NCBI GenBank assembly: GCA_943735955.1
Contig: OX030955.1
Coordinates: 13,481,383-13,545,382, forward strand
Length of the DNA stretch: 64,000 nucleotides
Reading direction: 5' to 3'
From: Piscicola geometra
Lineage: Eukaryota > Annelida > Clitellata > Hirudinida > Piscicolidae
The notes beneath the pieces are model-generated. The model was given only the letters and a program-made list of their open reading frames with translations. It did no database searches and was not told the origin of the DNA. Every line of letters starts with the position of its first letter. The first letter of the stretch is position 1. This document shows, in pieces, positions 59,301 through 64,000 of this stretch. The position numbers were made by a program, and so were the translations under genes.

Positions 59301-62300
59301 TCAATGATGACAACAGAATCAACAAGTGTCCCAACTGCTGTATCGACAACAGTGCCGACTACGGTCTCAATGATGACAACAGAATCAACAAGTGTGCCAA
59401 CTGCTGTATCGACAACAGTGCCGACTACTGTATCAATGATGACAACAGAATCAACAAGTGTGCCAACTGCTGTATCGACAACAGTGCCGACTACTGTATC
59501 AATGATGACAAGAGAATCAACAAGTGTGCCAACTGCTGTATCGACAACAGTGCCGACTACTGTATCAATGATGACAACAGAATCAACAAGTGTGCCAACT
59601 GCTGAATCGACAACAGTGCCGACTACTGTATCAATGATGACAACAGAATCAACAAGTGTGCCAACTGCTGTATCGACAACAGTGCCGACTACTGTATCAA
59701 TGATGACAACAGAATCAACAAGTTTGCCAACTGCTGTATCGACAACAGTGCCGACTACTGTATCAATGATGACAACAGAATCAACAAGTGTCCCAACTGC
59801 TGTATCGACAACAGTGCCGACTACTGTATCAATGATGACAACAGAATCAACGAGTGTGCCAACTGCTGTTTCGACAACAGTGCCGACTACTGTATCAATG
59901 ATGACAACAGAATCAACAAGTGTGCCAACTGCTGTATCGACAACAGTGCCGACTACTGTATCAATGATGACAACAGAATCAACAAGTGTGCCAACTGCTG
60001 TATCGACAACAGTGCCGACTACTGTATCAATGATGACAACAGAATCAACAAGTGTGCCAACTGCTGTATCGACAACAGTGCCGACTACTGTATCAATGAT
60101 GACAACAGAATCAACAAGTGTTCCAACTGCTGTATCGACAACAGTGCCGACTACTGTATCAATGATGACAACAGAATCAACGAGTGTGCCAACTGCTGTA
60201 TCGACAACAGTGCCGACTACTGTATCAATGATGACAACAGAATCAACAAGTGTGCCAACTGCTGTATCGAAAACAGTGCCGACTACTGTATCAATGATGA
60301 CAACAGAATCAACAAGTGTGCCAACTGCTGTATCGACAACAGTGCCGACTACTGTATCAATGATGACAACAGAATCAACAAGTGTGCCAACTGCTGTATC
60401 GACAACAGTGCCGACTACTGTATCAATGATGACAACAGAATCAACAAGTGTGCCAACTGCTGTATCGACAACAGTGCCGACTACTGTATCAATGATGACA
60501 ACAGAATCAACAAGTGTGCCAACTGCTGTATCGACAACAGGGCCGACTACTGTATCAATGATGACAACAGAATCAACAAGTGTGCCAACTGCTGTATCGA
60601 CAACAGTGCCGACTACTGTATCAATGATGACAACAGAATCAACAAGTGTGCCAACTGCTGTATCGACAACAGTGCCGACTACTGTATCAATGATGACAAC
60701 AGAATCAACAAATGTGCCAACTGCTGTATCGACAACAGTGCCAACTACTGTATCAATGATGACAACAGAATCAACAAGTGTGCCAACTGCTGTATCGACA
60801 ACAGTGCCGACTACTGTATCAATGATGACAACAGAATCAACAAGTGTGCCAACTGCTGTATCGACAACAGTGCCGACTACTGTCTCAATGATGACAACAG
60901 AATCAACAAGTGTCCCAACTGCTGTATCGACAACAGTGCCGACTACTGTCTCAATGATGACAAGAGAGTCAACAAGTGTGCCAACTGCTGTATCGACAAC
61001 AGTGCCGACTACTGTATCAATGATGACAACAGAATCAACAAGTGTGCCAACTGCTGTATCGACAACAGTGCCGACTACTGTCTCAATGATGACAACAGAA
61101 TCAACAAGTGTCCTAACTGCTGTATCGACAACAGTGCCGACTACTGTATCAATGATGACAACAGAATCAACAAGTGTGCCAACTGCTGTATCGACAACAG
61201 TGCCGACTACTGTATCAATGATGACAACAGAATCAACAAGTGTGCCAACTGCTGTATCGACAACAGTGCCGACTACTGTATCAATGATGACAACAGAATC
61301 AACAAGTTTGCCAACTGCTGTATCGACAACAGTGCCGACTACTGTATCAATGATGACAAGAGAATCAACAAGTGTGTCAACTGCTGTATCGACAACAGTG
61401 CCGACTACTGTATCAATGATGACAACAGAATCAACAAGTGTGCCAACTGCTGTATCGACAACAGTGCCGACTACTGTATCAATGATGACAACAGAATCAA
61501 CAAGTGTGCCAACTGCTGTATCGACAACAGTGCCGACTACTGTATCAATGATGACAACAGAATCAACAAATGTGCCAACTGCTGTATCGACAACAGTGCC
61601 GACTACTGTATCAATGATGACAACTGAATCAACAAGTGTGCCAACTGCTGTATCGACAACAGTGCCGACTACTGTCTCAATGATGACAACAGAATCAACA
61701 AGTGTCCCAACTGCTGTATCGATAACAGTGCCGACTACTGTCTCAATGATGACAAGAGAGTCAACAAGTGTGCCAACTGCTGTATCGACAACAGTGCCGA
61801 CTACTGTATCAATGATGACAACAGAATCAACAAGTGTGCCAACTGCTGTATCGACAACAGTGCCGACTACTGTATCAATGATGACAAGAGAATCAACAAG
61901 TGTGCCAACTGCTGTATCGACAACAGTGCCGACTACTGTATCAATGATGACAACAGAATCAACAAGTGTGCCAACTGCTGTTTCGACAACAGTGCCGACT
62001 ACTGTATCAATGATGACAACAGAATCAACAAGTGTGCCAACTGCTGTATCGACAACAGTGCCGACTACTGTATCAATGATGACAAGAGAATCAACAAGTT
62101 TGCCAACTGCTGTATCGACAACAGTGCCGACTACTGTATCAATGATGACAACAGAATCAACAAGTGTGCCAACTGCTGTATCGACAACAGTGCCGACTAC
62201 TGTATCAATGATGACAACAGAATCAACAAGTGTGCCAACTGCTGTATCGACAACAGTGCCGACTACTGTATCAATGATGACAACAGAATCAACAAATGTG

Positions 62301-63998
62301 CCAACTGCTGTATCGACAACAGTGCCAACTACTGTATCAATGATGACAACAGAATCAACAAGTGTGCCAACTGCTGTATCGACAACAGTGCCGACTACTG
62401 TATCAATGATGACAACTGAATCAACAAGTGTGCCAACTGCTGTATCGACAACAGTGCCGACTACTGTCTCAATGATGACAACAGAATCAACAAGTGTCCC
62501 AACTGCTGTATCGACAACAGTGCCGACTACTGTATCAATGATGACAACAGAATCAACAAGTGTGCCAACTGCTGTATCGACAACAGTGCCGACTACTGTA
62601 TCAATGATGACAACAGAATCAACAAGTGTGCCAACTGCTGTATCGACAACAGTGCCGACTACTGTATCAATGATGACAACAGAATCAACAAGTTTGCCAA
62701 CTGCTGTATCGACAACAGTGCCGACTACTGTATCAATGATGACAAGAGAATCAACAAGTGTGTCAACTGCTGTATCGACAACAGTGCCGACTACTGTATC
62801 AATGATGACAACAGAATCAACAAGTGTGCCAACTGCTGTATCGACAACAGTGCCGACTACTGTATCAATGATGACAACAGAATCAACAAGTGTGCCAACT
62901 GCTGTATCGACAACAGTGCCGACTACTGTATCAATGATGACAACAGAATCAACAAATGTGCCAACTGCTGTATCGACAACAGTGCCGACTACTGTATCAA
63001 TGATGACAACAGAATCAACAAGTGTGCCAACTGCTGTATCGACAACAGTGCCGACTACTGTATCAATGATGACAACAGAATCAACAAGTGTGCCAACTGC
63101 TGTATCGACAACAGTGCCGACTACTGTATCAATGATGACAACAGAATCAACAAGTGTGCCAACTGCTGTATCGACAACAGTGCCGACTACTGTATCAATG
63201 ATGACAAGAGAATCAACAAGTGTGCCAACTGCTGTATCGACAACAGTGCCGACTACTGTATCAATGATGACAACAGAATCAACAAGTGTGCCAACTGCTG
63301 TTTCGACAACAGTGCCGACTACTGTATCAATGATGACAACAGAATCAACAAGTGTGCCAACTGCTGTTTCGACAACAGTGCCGACTACTGTATCAATGAT
63401 GACAACAGAATCAACAAGTGTGCCAACTGCTGTATCGACAACAGTGCCGACTACTGTATCAATGATGACAAGAGAATCAACAAGTTTGCCAACTGCTGTA
63501 TCGACAACAGTGCCGACTACTGTATCAATGATGACAACAGAATCAACAAGTGTGCCAACTGCTGTATCGACAACAGTGCCGACTACTGTATCAATGATGA
63601 CAACAGAATCAACAAGTGTGCCAACTGCTGTATCGACAACAGTGCCGACTACTGTATCAATGATGACAACAGAATCAACAAATGTGCCAACTGCTGTATC
63701 GACAACAGTGCCAACTACTGTATCAATGATGACAACAGAATCAACAAGTGTGCCAACTGCTGTATCGACAACAGTGCCGACTACTGTATCAATGATGACA
63801 ACTGAATCAACAAGTGTGCCAACTGCTGTATCGACAACAGTGCCGACTACTGTCTCAATGATGACAACAGAATCAACAAGTGTCCCAACTGCTGTATCGA
63901 CAACAGTGCCGACTACTGTATCAATGATGACAACAGAATCAACAAGTGTGCCAACTGCTGTATCGACAACAGTGCCGACTACTGTATCAATGATGACA
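3..63998 (+). CDS. candidate giant Thr/Ser/Pro-rich (mucin-like) repeat protein, both ends outside the window
   Basis: I scanned the variant units and found no stop in this frame over 21,332 codons. Each unit encodes 22 residues in blocks TESTSV, PTAVSTTV and PTTVSMMT: 8 Thr, 4 Ser, 4 Val, 2 Pro, 2 Met, 1 Glu, 1 Ala. Ser plus Thr is 55%, and the consensus has no Cys, Lys, Arg, Asn or aromatic residue. That is the composition of PTS domains in mucins and of stalks in surface adhesins, where Ser/Thr are O-glycosylated. Role is inferred from composition only: an extended, mildly acidic, glycosylated spacer outside the cell. No start, signal peptide, globular domain, membrane anchor or stop lies in the window, and the Met-Met pair in every unit makes internal ATGs uninformative. 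All 24-bp indels remove or add exactly eight residues. Six single substitutions per unit could create a stop (GAA, two TCA, TCG), yet none was seen; the overlapping +2 frame has eight routes and at least 20 stops. Alternatives: a non-coding satellite open by homogenisation, or coding on the other strand. Confidence 0.5.
1747..7340. repeat. 70-unit offset duplication (copies about 1,747-2,720 and 6,367-7,340)
   Basis: The two copies are 4,620 bp apart and share a run of rare markers: TCAAAAAGTG, TGTAACGAC, GACAACAAAATC, AGTTCAGAC (2,418 and 7,038), GACAAAAGTGCC and GTGTTAAC. AGTTCAGAC is a two-base change that closes the minus-strand valine-rich frame at 2,420 and 7,040, so those two stops are one event copied. 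The copies differ at a few bases (for example TCAACAAC against TCGACAAC near 2,344/6,964). Confidence 0.8.
5280..6731. repeat. 11-unit tandem duplication (726 bp)
   Basis: About 5,280-6,005 is followed directly by a second copy at 6,006-6,731. Shared markers are TGTATT (5,335/6,061 and 5,533/6,259), AATGCTGAC (5,407/6,133) and ACCTTA with GATTC (5,593/6,319). The same AATGCTGAC module is also at 61 and 1,447, so it exists in four copies in the window. Confidence 0.8.
8270..12358. repeat. 33-unit higher-order duplication (offset 2,178 bp)
   Basis: About 8,270-10,180 recurs at 10,448-12,358. Shared markers in order: ACCTTA with GATTC, AATTAAC followed by GACAAAAG (8,653/10,831), GTGTTAAC, CCCAACTGCTTT, GTCCC, AATGAAGAC, CTGTTG, ACTCTATC, ACAGTATT with GAGGAAAAC (near 9,947/12,125) and ATCAAGG. 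The copies part near 10,190/12,368, where GTGTCAAC is found only in the first. Confidence 0.85.
12900..17460. repeat. 55-unit offset duplication (about 13,100-13,830 and 16,730-17,460)
   Basis: Offset 3,630 bp. Shared markers: GATGAAAAC, GCTATATC, AACATTGCC (13,301/16,931), TGTAACGAC (13,431/17,061 region), ACCTTA followed by GTGTCAAC, GACATCAG and TGTGCAAAC (13,811/17,441). It encloses the 924-bp repeats, so those probably formed by amplification inside an older block. Confidence 0.75.
13670..16790. repeat. 14-unit higher-order repeat (924 bp, about 3.4 copies)
   Basis: Markers recur every 924 bp: CTAATGTAATAATG at 14,305, 15,229 and 16,153; ATCAAGG at about 14,050, 14,974 and 15,898; ACCTTA with GATTC; AACAATGCC; and AATGAGGAC. 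GTGTCAAC, GACATCAG, TGTGCAAAC and ACAGTATT mark only the first two copies, so the third arose from a shifted exchange. An earlier CTAATG copy at 12,391 lies 29 units before the first. Confidence 0.85.
22400..26100. repeat. 39-unit offset duplication (2,526 bp)
   Basis: GTGCCGACTACTGTAACAATG with the following AACCAGTG occurs near 22,624 and 25,150; the offset of 2,526 bp equals 39 units with two 42-bp units included. Nearby shared markers are GCCTACTAC, GATGTCAAC and GACAACAAAATC (about 22,124-22,290 and 24,650-24,810). A third partial relative with the last three markers lies at about 20,830-20,990. Limits are approximate. Confidence 0.7.
30889..30978. repeat. 90-bp long unit with a third 24-bp sub-block
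   Basis: An extra 24 bp gives three consecutive 24-bp sub-blocks instead of two. In the candidate + frame the order is PTAVSTTV, PTTVSTTV, PTTVSMMT. The middle block is a hybrid: its start matches the second sub-block and its end matches the first, the expected reciprocal of the exchange that yields the 42-bp units. Confidence 0.95.
32449..32538. repeat. 90-bp long unit, second copy
   Basis: Same structure as the unit at 30,889 and at the matching place in the 1,560-bp duplication, so both descend from one event. No other 90-bp unit exists in the window. Confidence 0.95.
33170..35746. repeat. 29-unit offset duplication (1,866 bp; copies about 33,170-33,880 and 35,036-35,746)
   Basis: Shared markers in order: AATAATGAC (33,191/35,057), a 42-bp unit (33,265/35,131), ACTATTG, ACCTTATC, TGTATT, CTGTTG, TGTATT and ACCTTATC. 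The copies diverge near 33,886, where the first has an extra ACCTTATC unit. Confidence 0.8.
34690..37240. repeat. 21-unit higher-order repeat with two short units (1,338 bp)
   Basis: About 34,690-35,900 recurs at 36,028-37,240. Shared markers: AAGTTTGCC, short units (34,759/36,097 and 35,131/36,469), GATAACAAC (34,863/36,201), AATAATGAC (35,057/36,395), ACTATTG, ACCTTATC and CAGCGCC. A private change in the second copy is CAGAGCC near 36,620, seen again near 38,350. Confidence 0.85.
38400..40628. repeat. 22-unit higher-order duplication (offset 1,428 bp)
   Basis: About 38,400-39,200 recurs at 39,828-40,628. Shared markers: AATTAAC with CCAATTG (38,451/39,879), GACAACGGAA (GG at 38,579/40,007), ACTACCGTATC, two CAGCGCC sites, AAGTTTGCC and a 42-bp unit (39,037/40,465). 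Further relatives of the GACAACGGAA module lie at 41,171 and 42,599. Confidence 0.85.
39210..43998. repeat. 40-unit offset duplication (2,592 bp) with a third partial copy
   Basis: About 39,210-40,560 matches 41,802-43,150 almost base for base as read by eye. Shared markers: AACATGTG (ATG at 39,224/41,816), GACAGCAG, AATAATGAC, AATTAAC with CCAATTG, GACAACGGAA, ACTACCG, GTGCTGAC (40,377/42,969) and a short unit. A third start of the module is at 43,178, 1,362 bp after the second, running to about 43,998. Confidence 0.85.
46165..47692. repeat. 12-unit tandem duplication (792 bp)
   Basis: About 46,165-46,900 recurs at 46,957-47,692. Shared markers: AATGGTGAC (46,171/46,963), GTGCTAAC, CAGCGCC, GTCCC, GCTATATC, GACAACTG with AATTATG, GATTACAGT, GTTTCAATG, AACAATTG and GTGTTCC. 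ATCTACAAG near 46,911 is private to the first copy. Confidence 0.85.
47390..53332. repeat. 52-unit offset duplication (3,432 bp; copies about 47,390-49,900 and 50,822-53,332)
   Basis: This is the longest duplicated block I could follow, about 2.5 kb per copy. Shared markers include GATTACAGT, GTGTTCC, ATCAAAG, AATTATG, GACATCAG, GCTATATC, GTGTACCAAC with TATTGAC and GTTCCGAC, GTGTTAAC, GTGCCTACTG, ACTGAATC (49,199/52,631), AATCCACAAG and paired GTTTCAATG. The copies part near 49,930/53,362. ACTGAATC recurs once more at 54,215, 24 units further. Confidence 0.85.
58370..59294. repeat. 7-unit tandem duplication (462 bp)
   Basis: About 58,370-58,832 is followed directly by its copy. Shared markers: GTCTCAATG, GTCCC, TGTTTCGAC, GACAAGAGAGTC (58,451/58,913 and 58,649/59,111) and AAGTTTGCC (58,797/59,259). 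Confidence 0.85.
61060..63996. repeat. 21-unit higher-order repeat (1,386 bp, about 2.1 copies)
   Basis: Markers recur with an offset of 1,386 bp: GTCTCAATG with a GTCC unit, AAGTTTGCC, GACAAGAGA followed by GTGTCAAC (61,355/62,741), TGTTTCGAC (61,981/63,367), GACAAG with AAGTTT (62,081/63,467), GTGCCAAC (62,325/63,711) and GACAACTGAATC (62,417/63,803). Another GACAACTGAATC at 61,625 lies 12 units before 62,417. The repeat is cut by the window end. Confidence 0.85.
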
Positions 63999-64000
63999 AC

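Larger units (their letters stand above)
1..64000. repeat. 66-bp tandem repeat array filling the window
   Basis: Every base belongs to a head-to-tail array of a 66-bp unit, all in one orientation. From base 1 the parse is 951 units of 66 bp, 25 of 42 bp, 2 of 90 bp and 4 trailing bases; the sum is exactly 64,000, so there are no other net insertions or deletions. Units differ by a few substitutions, many shared between neighbouring blocks. The unit is built from three related blocks of 24, 24 and 18 bp; the two 24-bp blocks share a GTGCC-RACT-RCTGTATC core. The array continues past both window ends, so its true length is unknown. The in-phase indels, block structure and absence of unique DNA fit either a giant coding minisatellite or a satellite array. 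Both frames other than the two discussed below, on each strand, are closed in nearly every unit. Confidence 0.99.
54881..64000. repeat. array zone 4: more uniform units marked by GACAAGAG
   Basis: Units are closer to consensus. Markers are GACAAGAGA (Thr to Arg in the + frame; about 18 copies here and one earlier near 52,710), AACGAGTG, GTCTCAATG, GTGTTCC and AAGTTTGCC. TGTATT and the GACAACTG/AATTATG pair are absent. A 132-bp (two-unit) rhythm of GACAAG at 55,811, 55,943 and 56,075 shows local dimer amplification, and GTGTTCC recurs at spacings of 5 and 4 units (near 55,303, 55,633, 56,491 and 56,755). The array runs out of the window without an edge. Confidence 0.7.

Noticed and set aside
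1..64000. CRISPR array
   Set aside because: Units are contiguous and similar along their full length; there are no unique spacers of constant length.
1..64000. Hairpin in each unit (ACAGT, 7-nt loop, ACTGT) as a terminator or structured RNA
   Set aside because: The stem is only 5 bp, with no T-run after it, and is a by-product of the two related sub-blocks.
1..64000. Introns splitting the array into exons
   Set aside because: GT and AG occur in every unit, but I saw no polypyrimidine tract or changed segment that would mark splice sites.
1..64000. Transposon or viral genes within the array
   Set aside because: The exact unit parse leaves no unexplained DNA for an insertion.

Overview
The whole 64,000-base window is the inside of one uninterrupted tandem array. 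The unit is 66 bp (about 44% GC; roughly 23 A, 16 C, 13 G and 14 T on the + strand). Starting the unit at base 1, I parsed the window completely as 951 units of 66 bp, 25 short units of 42 bp, 2 long units of 90 bp and 4 leftover bases, which sums to exactly 64,000. All length changes are 24 bp, so the codon register never shifts. Neither array edge, nor any unique flanking sequence, promoter, terminator, RNA gene, transposase, CRISPR or ordinary gene, is visible.

Three of the six frames carry stops in every unit. The + frame starting at base 3 is the only frame in which I found no stop, over 21,332 codons. It reads as a 22-residue Thr/Ser/Val/Pro repeat in three blocks: TESTSV, PTAVSTTV and PTTVSMMT. 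It is open at both window edges, so a search for ORFs closed by stops would miss it. It resembles the PTS/mucin-like repeat domain of a giant secreted or cell-surface protein, about 2.1 MDa of peptide inside this window alone. The long minus-strand frame (7,040 to beyond 57,766) and the + strand Cys/Asn-rich frame (39,224-49,201) look like shadows: no codon of the minus frame is one substitution from a stop, and the Cys-rich frame has at least 20 stops across the window. A non-coding satellite is still a live alternative.

Layout. 1-19,272: full-length units only, with nested duplications of 726, 924, 1,386, 2,178 and 4,620 bp offset. 19,273-43,998: the only zone with 42-bp and 90-bp units, plus duplications offset by 1,338, 1,428, 1,560, 1,866, 2,526 and 2,592 bp. 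43,999 to about 54,880: full-length units with a distinct variant set, and a large duplication offset by 3,432 bp. About 54,880-64,000: more uniform units marked by Thr-to-Arg changes, with 132, 462 and 1,386 bp periodicities. This patchwork is what repeated unequal exchange and local amplification would produce.

Organism: not identifiable from the repeat. A eukaryote with a mucin-like or adhesin-like VNTR gene, or a coding-like satellite, seems likeliest; a giant bacterial surface protein cannot be excluded. All counts were made by eye.
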